Positions 1-7,873 of a stretch of 64,000 nucleotides of DNA are shown piece by piece (within the stretch, counting starts at the first letter, position 1; the number at the start of each line of letters is the position of its first letter). The notes under the pieces are model-generated. The model was not told the DNA's origin. It ran no database searches and worked only from the letters and a program-made list of their open reading frames with translations. The DNA lies in assembly GCF_003569915.1 (NCBI RefSeq), contig NZ_KZ984449.1, positions 1-64,000 of the forward strand, in the 5' to 3' direction. The DNA is from Comamonas testosteroni. GTDB taxonomy: Bacteria; Pseudomonadota; Gammaproteobacteria; Burkholderiales; Burkholderiaceae_C. Position numbers and translations under genes: made by a program.

Positions 1-27
1 CCTCGCGCCTTCAACGCTGCGTTGTAA
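1..27 (+). other. possible 3' end of an upstream gene
   Basis: Frame 1 reads eight codons (PRAFNAAL) and then TAA. This could be the tail of a plus-strand gene that begins outside the window, but eight residues are too few to identify it. From 28 to 254 I see no convincing gene: short open frames on both strands lack a ribosome binding site and family resemblance. Confidence 0.2.
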
Positions 28-254
28 GCCTTCCAGTTCGTTGTGCGGTACTTAACCCGACCCCAGCTCGTCTCTCTCATCTCCCGAGCCTACCTCAGCT
101 GCGACCGGCATTTGTGCAACAACGCCCGCCCACGGCACAAAGCGGGCAGGATGGGCTCTGATGCGGGCGATTTCCCTGTCCGCATCCCCGCTGCTCGATG
201 CAGCGCATACTCTGACCCCATCACCATACCACCCCTGATCTGATCGCCCGCGCC

Positions 255-1157
255 ATGCCCACACCTCAATCACCCATAGGCATTTTTGACAGCGGCGTTG
301 GCGGTCTCAGCGTGCTGCAGGCACTGCGCCACGAGCTGCCGCACGAGCAGTTTGTCTATCTGGCGGACAGCGGCAACGCCCCCTATGGCGATGCACGCGG
401 TGACGCCTTCGTGCAGGAGCGCACCCTGGCCATTGCCCGCTATCTGCGCCAGCAGCACGACATCAAGATTCTGGTCATCGCCTGCAACACGGCAACGGCT
501 GCCGCGATCGAGCTGCTGCGCGCCCAGATGCCGGAGCTGCCCGTGATTGGCGTGGAGCCAGCGATCAAGCCTGCCTCGTTTTCCAGCCAAACCCACCATG
601 TGGGCGTGATGGCCACGCGCGCCACCGTCAGCAGCCAGCGCGTGGCAAGGCTGGTGGCCGAGCATGGACAGCGCGCCGAATTTCATCTGATGGCCTGCGA
701 CGGGCTGGCCAAGGCCATCGAGCGCAGCACCGAGCAGCCCTTGCCCGAGAACGCAGACGCTACTGAAACAAGAGCACTCTGCGCAAAATACACCGAGGCT
801 TTAGGCAGTTTTGGCCAAAAAACCGGGCAAATGGACACGCTGGTGCTGGGCTGCACGCACTACATCTTCGTCAAGGACGATCTGCGCGCCCTGCTGGGGC
901 CGGACATCCAGTTTCTCGACACCGGTGCCCCCGTGGCCCGCCAGACCCGCCGCATGCTGGAGCAGCGCGCCCTGCTCGCGCCTGAGATGGATACCGAGCT
1001 GCACTTTGCCCAGCCGGCACAGATTCAGCTCATGACCACCGGCGCCCTGACCGCCCTGCAAGCCGCAGGCGAGCGCTGGCTGGAGCTGCCTGCCAGTTGC
1101 TGCACCCATGTGAGCGTGCCCTCTGCAAATACCGCCAGCACGGAAGTCCCCGCCTGA
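255..1157 (+). CDS. murI: glutamate racemase MurI
   Basis: Interconverts L- and D-glutamate in the cytoplasm, supplying D-glutamate for peptidoglycan. The 300-residue product has the family signatures: the N-terminal GIFDSGVGGLSV block with Asp12, ADSGNAPYG at about 38-45, the first catalytic cysteine in ACNTA (Cys77) and the second in LGCTHY (Cys200). Its length is slightly above the usual 260-290; residues about 162-192 are encoded by a more AT-rich stretch but still read as a normal family segment. The ATG at 255 directly precedes the conserved N-terminus, so the start is well supported, although no strong Shine-Dalgarno is visible. It is a housekeeping flank and not obviously part of the steroid region. 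Confidence 0.95.
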   Translation: MPTPQSPIGIFDSGVGGLSVLQALRHELPHEQFVYLADSGNAPYGDARGDAFVQERTLAIARYLRQQHDIKILVIACNTATAAAIELLRAQMPELPVIGVEPAIKPASFSSQTHHVGVMATRATVSSQRVARLVAEHGQRAEFHLMACDGLAKAIERSTEQPLPENADATETRALCAKYTEALGSFGQKTGQMDTLVLGCTHYIFVKDDLRALLGPDIQFLDTGAPVARQTRRMLEQRALLAPEMDTELHFAQPAQIQLMTTGALTALQAAGERWLELPASCCTHVSVPSANTASTEVPA

Positions 1158-1158
1158 A

Positions 1159-1746
1159 TCACCCCCAGAGCGGCTCAGCCCCCGTGTCCAGATAACTGAG
1201 GTAAAAGCGCACATCAAACTCCAACTGATGGTAATCAGCCTCCATGTGCGCGCATAACTGGTAGAAAGCCTTATCGTGGTCCATGATGCGGATATGGGCC
1301 AGCTCATGCACGCAGATCATGCGTAAAAACGCCTCAGGCGCCTGCTTGAACATCGTGGCCACATGAATTTCATGACGGGCATTGAGCTTGCCGCCATGCG
1401 CAATCGCCCGGCGTGTATGCAGGCCCAGCGCATTGCGCACCACGTGAATCTTGCTGTCGTAAGCCACCTTGTGCAGTTGGCCCGCGTTGCGCAGATATTC
1501 GGCCTTGATCGCGTCCACGTAGTCGTACAGTGCCTTGTCCGTGCGCACCGTATGGGCCTGCGGGTATTTGCGCAGCAGCCATTCCCCGGCCTTGCCCGTC
1601 TGCAGCCACTCGCGCGCCTTGCTCTGCAACGAAGGCGCATAGGCGGCCAGATACGGCAGCGCCAAAGGCGATGCAGCCGCGGCCTTGTCCTTGCGCAATT
1701 GCGCCGTGACGGCACCGCTGTATTTGGGCGTAGGGATGGGTTTCAT
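1159..1746 (-). CDS. YgjP/SprT-like zinc metallopeptidase
   Basis: A 195-residue protein of the M48-related YgjP (DUF45) metallopeptidase type. The zinc site is visible as HELAH at about 147-151 (His147, catalytic Glu148, His151), with His157 in MDHDKAF as the likely third ligand. There is no signal peptide, so a cytoplasmic location is likely. Substrates of this family are not well defined. I chose the ATG at 1746; a GTG eight codons upstream (1770) is possible. The gene converges on murI, with one base between the two coding regions, so the two stop regions are packed together. Function beyond a metal-dependent peptidase fold is not supported. Confidence 0.8.
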   Translation of the reverse strand: MKPIPTPKYSGAVTAQLRKDKAAAASPLALPYLAAYAPSLQSKAREWLQTGKAGEWLLRKYPQAHTVRTDKALYDYVDAIKAEYLRNAGQLHKVAYDSKIHVVRNALGLHTRRAIAHGGKLNARHEIHVATMFKQAPEAFLRMICVHELAHIRIMDHDKAFYQLCAHMEADYHQLEFDVRFYLSYLDTGAEPLWG

Positions 1747-1839
1747 GGCAAATAGCAAGCCCTCTGGCACTGCTGGAGCAGCATCACAGAGGGCTTGAGA
1801 GCAAAAAGCGGAAATTGCGACTGAAGACCAGCGCCGGTA

Positions 1840-2469
1840 TCAATGCAAGTGGCGCGGGCGGCGGTTGCCGCCATGACCCGAGCCAGATCCGCCCGAGCCA
1901 CCACGCGGCGGCTTGCCCAGCTCCAGCGAGCTGACCAGCGCCTCAAAGCGCTCGGAAAACAGCTTGTCGATCTCACCCACCACACCGCTCAGTTCAGAGC
2001 CGTCAAAGTGGCGCTCCATGAGGCTGACCACATCCTGCACCAGCAAATCGCGTTGCACCTGCATGATGGCGGCGGGGTTGGGGCCCACAAACAACATCAC
2101 AAAATCATCGCGGCTTTGTGCTTCGGCAGGTGCGTCTTCCTCGTCGAACTCGGTGTCGTAGAAGGTCACCTCGATGGGCGAGCCCTGCTCGGCCAGCTCG
2201 TTCAGGCCCATGCACATATCGTCCAGCGCCTGGCGGAAGTCATCGTCGCCGCGCACCGTCCAGCACATCTGCAGCACATGCTCTTCGGAATTGAACTGGA
2301 TGCCGGGCTCTTCGTCATAAAAGCTGGACTCCCCTTCCTTGAGCGTGCGTGCGCCTGCATAGGCCCACAAGGGGCGCAGTGCATCTTGCAGCTGCTCGTA
2401 CGTGACATCAGCACGAAGCAGAACCTGCCCGTGGACATGAATTTCAAAAGCAGCGTTGTAACTAGACAT
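1840..2469 (-). CDS. conserved hypothetical protein
   Basis: A 209-residue acidic protein that I do not recognise. It begins MSSYNAAFEIHVHG and has an alpha/beta appearance, with several Asp/Glu-rich stretches around residues 105-120. It ends in a low-complexity tail rich in Gly, Ser, Arg and His (about 185-209), which could bind nucleic acid or metal. There is no signal peptide or membrane segment. It is probably its own transcription unit, lying between the metallopeptidase gene and a small lipoprotein gene on the same strand. Codon use matches neighbouring real genes and no longer competing frame explains the region. Confidence 0.65.
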   Translation of the reverse strand: MSSYNAAFEIHVHGQVLLRADVTYEQLQDALRPLWAYAGARTLKEGESSFYDEEPGIQFNSEEHVLQMCWTVRGDDDFRQALDDMCMGLNELAEQGSPIEVTFYDTEFDEEDAPAEAQSRDDFVMLFVGPNPAAIMQVQRDLLVQDVVSLMERHFDGSELSGVVGEIDKLFSERFEALVSSLELGKPPRGGSGGSGSGHGGNRRPRHLH

Positions 2470-2643
2470 TGTTTTCTCTCACAGGCCAAGCGAATCGCGA
2501 AAAACGCAGGCTTCATATTGCAGGCATTTCAGAACTTGTCCAGTCTGGCAAACCTCGCCAGACCGTCACACGCTCTGAAGCCGGTCCCCATTTTCGCATG
2601 GACACACCTGACCGTCGCATATCAATGTCTTGTGCGCGGACAA

Positions 2644-2667
2644 CAAAAAACCCGCATTCAGCGGGTT
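2644..2667 (-). terminator. rho-independent terminator of the small lipoprotein gene
   Basis: On the minus strand a 7-bp stem AACCCGC/GCGGGTT with a 5-base loop is followed by a U run. It lies about 20 bases after the stop codon of the lipoprotein gene. Confidence 0.75.
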
Positions 2668-2686
2668 CTTCGTATCGGCAGAGCCA

Positions 2687-2839
2687 TCAGCAGTTGCCTT
2701 TTTTGGCCTGACCCGGAGGGCAGAAGTACTCGCCATTGCCCCGCCCGTGACCATGGCCGCGTCCACGGTCATAGTCGGGATAGACAACACAGCCAGACAG
2801 CAGCAGGGCCACAGCGGCCAAACCCATGAATCTTTTCAT
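2687..2839 (-). CDS. small lipoprotein, 50 aa
   Basis: A short gene easily missed by ORF callers. The product starts MKRFMGLAAVALLLSGCVVY: a charged n-region, a hydrophobic core and a perfect lipobox LSGC, so Cys17 is the likely lipidated residue. The mature peptide is only about 34 residues, rich in Gly, Arg and His (RGRGHGHGRGNG), with two more cysteines (FCPPGQ and the final C) that could pair. An AAGGA motif lies eight bases before the ATG, and a rho-independent terminator follows the stop, so this is a complete expression unit. Envelope location is inferred from the lipobox; function is unknown. Confidence 0.75.
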   Translation of the reverse strand: MKRFMGLAAVALLLSGCVVYPDYDRGRGHGHGRGNGEYFCPPGQAKKGNC

Positions 2840-2930
2840 CGCGACATCCTTGATGGAGTGAAGGCGCGCAGTCTAGAACAGCTGCGGGCATCAGGGCATC
2901 ACGATTTGTAAAACATGATCACTGAAAGCA

Positions 2931-2962
2931 AAAAAACCCGCTACACAAAACATAGCAGGCTT
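2931..2962 (-). terminator. terminator downstream of tRNA-Leu
   Basis: The minus-strand transcript would form CCUGCUA/UAGCGGG (one G-U pair) with a loop of about nine bases, followed by seven U. It sits 10-40 bases after the tRNA-Leu 3' end. Confidence 0.7.
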
Positions 2963-2972
2963 TCTTTATCTT

Positions 2973-3061
2973 TGGTGCCCCGAGCCGGAATCGAACCGGC
3001 ACGCTTCGTTAAAAGCGGCAGATTTTAAGTCTGCAGTGTCTACCAATTTCACCATCGGGGC
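2973..3061 (-). tRNA. tRNA-Leu(UAA)
   Basis: The minus strand folds as a class II tRNA. The acceptor stem is GCCCCGA/TCGGGGC with discriminator A and an encoded CCA (2973-2975). The anticodon loop is CTTAAAA with anticodon TAA. There is a long variable arm, and a T arm with GGTTCGATTCC. The full length including CCA is 89 nt. Confidence 0.95.
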
Positions 3062-3123
3062 CACTTCTGGCCAGTGCGCAAGCACCAGCGTGAAGTATTG
3101 CATCAGCCATGGGACCAAAGCAA

Positions 3124-3152
3124 TAAAAAAGGGAAGCTTTTGCTTCCCTTTT
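3124..3152 (-). terminator. terminator between tRNA-Gly and tRNA-Leu
   Basis: A 7-bp stem GGGAAGC/GCTTCCC with a four-base loop is flanked by A runs on one side and T runs on the other, so it could act in both directions. It separates the two tRNA genes, implying that tRNA-Leu has its own promoter. Confidence 0.7.
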
Positions 3153-3159
3153 CAAAATC

Positions 3160-3235
3160 TGGAGCGGGAAAACGGGTTCGAACCGTCGACCTATACCTTG
3201 GCAAGGTATCGCTCTACCAACTGAGCTATTCCCGC
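3160..3235 (-). tRNA. tRNA-Gly(GCC)
   Basis: The minus strand gives a canonical 76-nt tRNA with the acceptor stem GCGGGAA/TTCCCGC, D arm AGCTCAGTTGGTAGAGC, anticodon GCC in the loop TTGCCAA, T loop TTCGAAC and an encoded CCA. Confidence 0.95.
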
Positions 3236-3332
3236 ATCTCTGAAAGCATCAAGCCTTGCAGAACAGACTTGGATTATAGACAGGAAAAAGCGCCGATTTG
3301 AGAAGAAGTCGGCTTTTTCTCGTTTTCCGTTT

Positions 3333-4955
3333 TCAGGCAGGCTGCGCAGCCTGCTCCAGACGGGCCTTGACGATCTGCAGCAGATCGCGCTTTTGCACCT
3401 TGTTGGAGGCGTTCACAGGCAGCGAGTCCAGTTGCAGCATGAAGCGCGGCACTTTGTAGTTGGCCATGTTGGCGCGGCACCAGGCGATGAACGCGTCCTT
3501 GTCCACCGTTACGCCGTTGCGGGCGACCACGCAGGCACAGCCAACTTCGCCCATGCGCTCATCAGGCACCCCCAGCACAGCAACCTGAGCCACTTCAGGG
3601 TGGTTGGACAGAATGCGTTCGATCTCTGCGGGGTAGCAGTTAAAGCCACCCACGATGAACATATCTTTCAGACGGTCGGTAATGCGCAGATAGCCGCGCT
3701 CGTCGAGCACGCCCACATCGCCGGTATGGAGCCAACCATCGGCATCAATGGTTTCGGCCGTGGCTTTCTCGTCCTCGAAGTAGCCCTTCATGATGTGATA
3801 GCCGCGCAGCAGCACCTCACCGGCCTCGCCAGCCGCCACAGGCTGGCCCTGCTCGTTCACGCAGCGCACTTCCGTGCCCGGCAAAGCCTTGCCGCAGGTA
3901 TTGGCCACGGTTTGCACATCGTCGCTGGGGTCGCACAGCGTTGCACAGCCACCGCATTCGGTCAGGCCATAGGCCGTGGTCACATTCTTGATGCCCAACT
4001 CTTCGCGCATGCGCTTGATAAGAATGGGCGGCACGGTGGATGCACCAGTCACACTGGCTTCGAGTGAGCTGAGATCAAATTTGCTCAGTTGTGGGTGCGC
4101 CAGCATGGACAGGAACAGTGTGGGAGGTCCAGGCATAAAGCTGATGCGATCGCTTTCGATACGGCGCAGAATAGCCTCTGCATCGAACACCTGCTCGGGA
4201 TACACCGTGGCGCCCTGCAGCAAGGCCGCCACCCACCCGGCCTTGTAGCCAAAGGTGTGAAAGAAGGGGTTGACGATCAAATAGCGGCTGCCTTCAGTCA
4301 GGCCGACCACATCAGACCAGGCCTTGAACGCCAGAATCGTAGGGCGGTGCGCCGCCATCACCCCCTTGGGGCGACCTGTGGTGCCCGAGGTGAACATCAG
4401 GTCTGCCGTGTCATCAGGCTTGATCTGCGCTTCGCGCTGCAACTGTTCTTCAGCGCTGGTGCCGTCGGCCTTGGCCATGAACTGCGCCCAGCTCAGGTCG
4501 GCACTGCCCAGTACCTTGTCGCCCAGCACCACTACATGCTGCAGCGTTGCAGGGCGCAAGCCGTTCAGCAGATCAGGGTAGTAGTTGTTCAGAAAATCGC
4601 CCACGCTGACCAGCACCTTGGCACGGCTGCGGTCCAGAATGTCAGCAGCCTCGCCGCCCTTCATGCGTGTGTTGAGCGGAAGCAGCACCCCACCAGCGGC
4701 ATGCACGCCGCAAGCCGCCACAATCCATTCGCTGAGATTGGGTGCCCACAGCGCCACACGATCACCGGCCTGCACACCCAGAGCCATCAAGGCACGGGCA
4801 GCCTGACGGCTCAGCTGCTGCAGCTGTTGATAGCTGATGGACTTACCGTTTTCGACAATGGCTGCCCGCTCGGCAAAGCGGCTGGCCACATCGCCAAGCA
4901 TGCCCGGCAAGGTCAGCGCAGCCTCGGGCAGCGCGTTCTGTTGGATATTCGACAT
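3333..4955 (-). CDS. scdA: acyl-CoA ligase for the C/D-ring acid (ScdA/FadD3-like)
   Basis: A class I adenylate-forming CoA ligase of 540 residues. The ATP loop [12 protein letters not shown], the TECGG adenine motif, the GDVG hinge region and the C-terminal lysine block near [10 protein letters not shown] are all present. In C. testosteroni TA441 the gene at this position (ORF18, scdA) is known to act on the indane acid left after ring A/B cleavage (9,17-dioxo-hexanorandrostan-5-oic acid), the same step as FadD3 in actinobacteria. It is the last gene of the minus-strand arm scdA-kshB-tesI-tesH-tesA2 and starts three bases after the reductase stop, with GGAG ahead of the ATG. The assignment rests on gene order plus family; the substrate is inferred. 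Confidence 0.8.
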   Translation of the reverse strand: MSNIQQNALPEAALTLPGMLGDVASRFAERAAIVENGKSISYQQLQQLSRQAARALMALGVQAGDRVALWAPNLSEWIVAACGVHAAGGVLLPLNTRMKGGEAADILDRSRAKVLVSVGDFLNNYYPDLLNGLRPATLQHVVVLGDKVLGSADLSWAQFMAKADGTSAEEQLQREAQIKPDDTADLMFTSGTTGRPKGVMAAHRPTILAFKAWSDVVGLTEGSRYLIVNPFFHTFGYKAGWVAALLQGATVYPEQVFDAEAILRRIESDRISFMPGPPTLFLSMLAHPQLSKFDLSSLEASVTGASTVPPILIKRMREELGIKNVTTAYGLTECGGCATLCDPSDDVQTVANTCGKALPGTEVRCVNEQGQPVAAGEAGEVLLRGYHIMKGYFEDEKATAETIDADGWLHTGDVGVLDERGYLRITDRLKDMFIVGGFNCYPAEIERILSNHPEVAQVAVLGVPDERMGEVGCACVVARNGVTVDKDAFIAWCRANMANYKVPRFMLQLDSLPVNASNKVQKRDLLQIVKARLEQAAQPA

Positions 4956-4958
4956 TGA

Positions 4959-6032
4959 TTACTCCGGAAATTTGACGCGCAGCTTTTCGCTGGTGGGCAC
5001 GGACTGGCAGGCCAGAGTCCATTTCTTGGACAAGTCCTTGGCATCCAGCACCTCGTTGTGGCGCAGATGGACCGAGCCGTCCTGCACCTGGCACATGCAG
5101 GATGCGCACATGCCTGCCTGGCAGGAAAACGGCACATTGATGCCCGCGCGCAGACCGGCTTCGAGAATGGTTTCCGTGCCGCTGCAGGTGAATTCATACT
5201 CTTCACCATCCAGTCGCAGTTGCACCACGGCCTCGTCGACAGCAGCCTCCACGGGCGCTGCTGCATCCTGCTGCTGCATCTGCTGCAGGGTTTCCTCATC
5301 GGGCAGCGAAACAAAGCGCTCCACATGCACCTGCTCGGCGGGCATGCCCGCGTCGATCATGGCGGCCTGCGCCGCATCCATGAACGGACCGGGGCCGCAG
5401 ATAAAAGCTTGACCGGCATTGCCAACCCAAGGCTTTGCCCAGGCAGCGAGCTGCTTTTGCGAAGGCGCGCCCTGCACAGAATCGAGCCAGTGCACAATCT
5501 GCAAACGGTCAGGATATTCAGCCGCCAGTTGCTGCAGATCCTTCTTGAAGATGACCGATCGCTCATCGCGGTTGGCATAGAACAGCACCACATTGCCCTG
5601 ATGCTGCTTGAGCACCGTGCGCAAGATGGAGAAGACGGGCGTGATACCACTGCCACCGGCCAGCAGCACAAAGTTCTGCGCCAGATTTTTCGGCGAGAAC
5701 AGGCCCGACGGAGGCATCAACTCCACCGTGTCACCCACACAAATCTTGTCGCAGACCCAGTTGGAGCCACGGCCCTGATGCACGCGTTTGACCGTCACGC
5801 GCAGCGCGTCGTCCAGTGCCGGAGCACTGGACATGGAATAGCAGCGCGGCACATAACGACCTTCGATGGGCAGGCGCAGCGTCAGAAACTGACCGGGGCG
5901 ATAGCGAAACTGCTCCGCCAGCGTCTCGGGCACATCAAACACAATGGATTTGGTGTCGTGCGTTTCTTCAATCACCGCACGCACGCGCAACGGGTGGTAG
6001 CGCGATGCGCTGGTTGTGGCTTCACTGCTCAT
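4959..6032 (-). CDS. kshB: 3-ketosteroid 9alpha-hydroxylase reductase (KshB, ORF17)
   Basis: A 357-residue class IA-type reductase passing electrons from NAD(P)H through FAD and a 2Fe-2S centre to a Rieske oxygenase. Domains in order: FAD domain with RCYSMS (63-68), NAD domain with GGSGITP (126-132), and C-terminal plant-type ferredoxin with Cys304, Cys309, Cys312 and Cys342. The partner oxygenase KshA is encoded 47 kb away at 53.4-54.5 kb. In TA441 ORF17 at this position was assigned as the reductase of 9alpha-hydroxylation, which opens ring B together with 1,2-desaturation. The ribosome binding site AAGGGG precedes the ATG. An extra cysteine (CMC) lies next to the third ligand; its role is unknown. 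Confidence 0.85.
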   Translation of the reverse strand: MSSEATTSASRYHPLRVRAVIEETHDTKSIVFDVPETLAEQFRYRPGQFLTLRLPIEGRYVPRCYSMSSAPALDDALRVTVKRVHQGRGSNWVCDKICVGDTVELMPPSGLFSPKNLAQNFVLLAGGSGITPVFSILRTVLKQHQGNVVLFYANRDERSVIFKKDLQQLAAEYPDRLQIVHWLDSVQGAPSQKQLAAWAKPWVGNAGQAFICGPGPFMDAAQAAMIDAGMPAEQVHVERFVSLPDEETLQQMQQQDAAAPVEAAVDEAVVQLRLDGEEYEFTCSGTETILEAGLRAGINVPFSCQAGMCASCMCQVQDGSVHLRHNEVLDAKDLSKKWTLACQSVPTSEKLRVKFPE

Positions 6033-6130
6033 TTTTATGACCCCTTGCTCTCACTCTCACTCACTCTCACTTATCTGTGCAGCCATGGCCGACGCCCCGG
6101 CACATGGCCGCCCCGCATACATTTCAGGGG

Positions 6131-7861
6131 TTAGGCGCCGACGCTTTCCTGTGCCCATTCCTTGGCGGTGACTGACACGACAGATGGCGCATCCTGCGCC
6201 GCTGCCTTGCCTGCACGGCGGCCAGAAAAGACACAGTCCGCCAGAGACAGACCGCTGACATAGCGCGACGAGGCCACACCAATTGCGGTACGGCCAGCTG
6301 CATACAGGCCCGGAATATCACGGCCTGCGCCATCAATCACCGCACCATTTTCCTCATTGACCTTGAGCCCACCAAGGCTCAATACCGCCAGCGGGAACAT
6401 CTTCTGGCTGATGGAGATATCAATGGCAAACAGCGAGCCGCCCTTGAACTCATGGCGCATGTCCTTGGACTTGCCCAGCGGGTCTTCAGCTTCACCGCGT
6501 GCTGCGGCATTGGCGCTGTCAAACTGGCGCTGCAGAACTGCCGCGTCCATATTGAGCTTTTTCGCCAGATCAGCGACTGACTTGCCTTTGACCGCAACCT
6601 TGTACATCAGCGCCAGCGCGGGCATGGACTGGAAGGCCCAGAGTCCGCCAAACAGGCATTGCCAGGTCGCCTGACGGCGCAGGCTACTGTCAATAATCAG
6701 CCAGGCCTTGCCGCCCTGCTTTTCCATCAGCTCATAGCCCAGCTTGGCGCCATAGACCTGCTCGTTGCAAAAACGCTCGCCCTTGGTGTTGACGACCAGT
6801 CCTTTTGGCCAGACCGCTGGGGGCGTAATAAAACGCCAGGCTGAGATATTGTTCAGATCCTGCCCAATGCCACCCACCGACTGCCCCAGACGCAGACCCG
6901 AGCCATCGCAACCTGCAGCCCCCGTAAGCCAGCCCGGCTTGTATGCAGGCGCGTACTGGTCCATCAGGTCCGAGTTAAAGATATAGCCGCCGGTGGAAAG
7001 CACCACACCTTTTTTCGCACGGATAAAGCGCTTTTCACCAATCTCGCTTTCGATCTGAGCTGCTTCACGACGGCCAGCCTGCGCGCGCGGCGCCTGGTAC
7101 AGACGCCACTTGGCCACCAGTTCATCAAGCTTTTTGTGGCGCTCGGTACGAGGGTCACCGGCTGGCAGCACAGTCACTTCCACACCCAGCACACGGCCAG
7201 TGTCCTGCTCACGCACCAGGCGCTGCACACGCGCCTGCGTCAGCGTGCGTGCGCCGTGAGCCAACGTGGACTGCTTGAGCGCAGCAAAGAATGTGGCACC
7301 CGATTGGCCCTTGGCAACCACACGATGGCCACGCGGTGCGGGCTTCTTGGCCAGTTGCGGGTTGCCGTAGGCTGGCACAACCTCGTTGCCCGAGTAGTAC
7401 AGATACACGCCATCCGGTGGGTAGGAGGTCTTGTAGGCGGGCATGGTCGAGTTGAAGGTCGCGCCTTGCTTTTCCAGCCATTCAAGATTGGCCACGCTGT
7501 CGCGGCTAAAGCGCATCAACGTTTCATCGCTGACCACGCCGTTGGCTTCGTGTTTGAGGTAGGCCGCCATGGCTTCGGGACTGTCCTCAAATCCGGCTTC
7601 CTTCTGGTAGCGCGTACCGCCGCCGGCATAGACCACGCCGCCTGACAGAACGCTGGCACCGCCACCACTGAAGCGGTCGATCACCAGCACCTCAGCGCCC
7701 TGCTCGCGCGCTTCAATCGCCGCGCTGGCACCGGCTCCGCCCCAGCCCACCACGATCACATCGGTGGAGTCCGCCCATTGAACTTCATCGGCAGAACGTA
7801 CATCGAGCGCCGACGCCACCGGGTTAATGGTGCTGATACGCGTCTTGGAGTTATTTGCCAT
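6131..7861 (-). CDS. tesI: 3-ketosteroid delta4-(5alpha)-dehydrogenase TesI
   Basis: A 576-residue FAD-dependent dehydrogenase introducing the C4-C5 double bond in 5alpha-3-ketosteroids. The FAD site GWGGAGASAA is at about 39-48. Near the C-terminus the block SRYVSGLSLAD carries Tyr534 and Ser536, matching the Tyr-x-Ser catalytic pair known from delta4-(5alpha)-ketosteroid dehydrogenase of Rhodococcus; this separates it from the neighbouring delta1 enzyme. Gene order (reductase - tesI - tesH) agrees with TA441. It starts 13 bases after the tesH stop with AGGAG ahead of the ATG, so it is translated from the same transcript. The call is well supported by motif and context. Confidence 0.88.
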   Translation of the reverse strand: MANNSKTRISTINPVASALDVRSADEVQWADSTDVIVVGWGGAGASAAIEAREQGAEVLVIDRFSGGGASVLSGGVVYAGGGTRYQKEAGFEDSPEAMAAYLKHEANGVVSDETLMRFSRDSVANLEWLEKQGATFNSTMPAYKTSYPPDGVYLYYSGNEVVPAYGNPQLAKKPAPRGHRVVAKGQSGATFFAALKQSTLAHGARTLTQARVQRLVREQDTGRVLGVEVTVLPAGDPRTERHKKLDELVAKWRLYQAPRAQAGRREAAQIESEIGEKRFIRAKKGVVLSTGGYIFNSDLMDQYAPAYKPGWLTGAAGCDGSGLRLGQSVGGIGQDLNNISAWRFITPPAVWPKGLVVNTKGERFCNEQVYGAKLGYELMEKQGGKAWLIIDSSLRRQATWQCLFGGLWAFQSMPALALMYKVAVKGKSVADLAKKLNMDAAVLQRQFDSANAAARGEAEDPLGKSKDMRHEFKGGSLFAIDISISQKMFPLAVLSLGGLKVNEENGAVIDGAGRDIPGLYAAGRTAIGVASSRYVSGLSLADCVFSGRRAGKAAAQDAPSVVSVTAKEWAQESVGA

Positions 7862-7873
7862 TGATAACTCCTG

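Noticed and set aside
760..830. AT-rich stretch within murI, first suspected to be an inserted mini-element
   Set aside because: The encoded residues (ALCAKYTEALGSFG) look like a normal MurI segment just before LVLGCTHY, so it is probably native sequence with unusual codon use.
2973..3262. tRNA genes as the attachment site of an integrated catabolic island
   Set aside because: No integrase, no direct repeat of a tRNA 3' end elsewhere in the window, and no break in codon style; nothing supports integration here.
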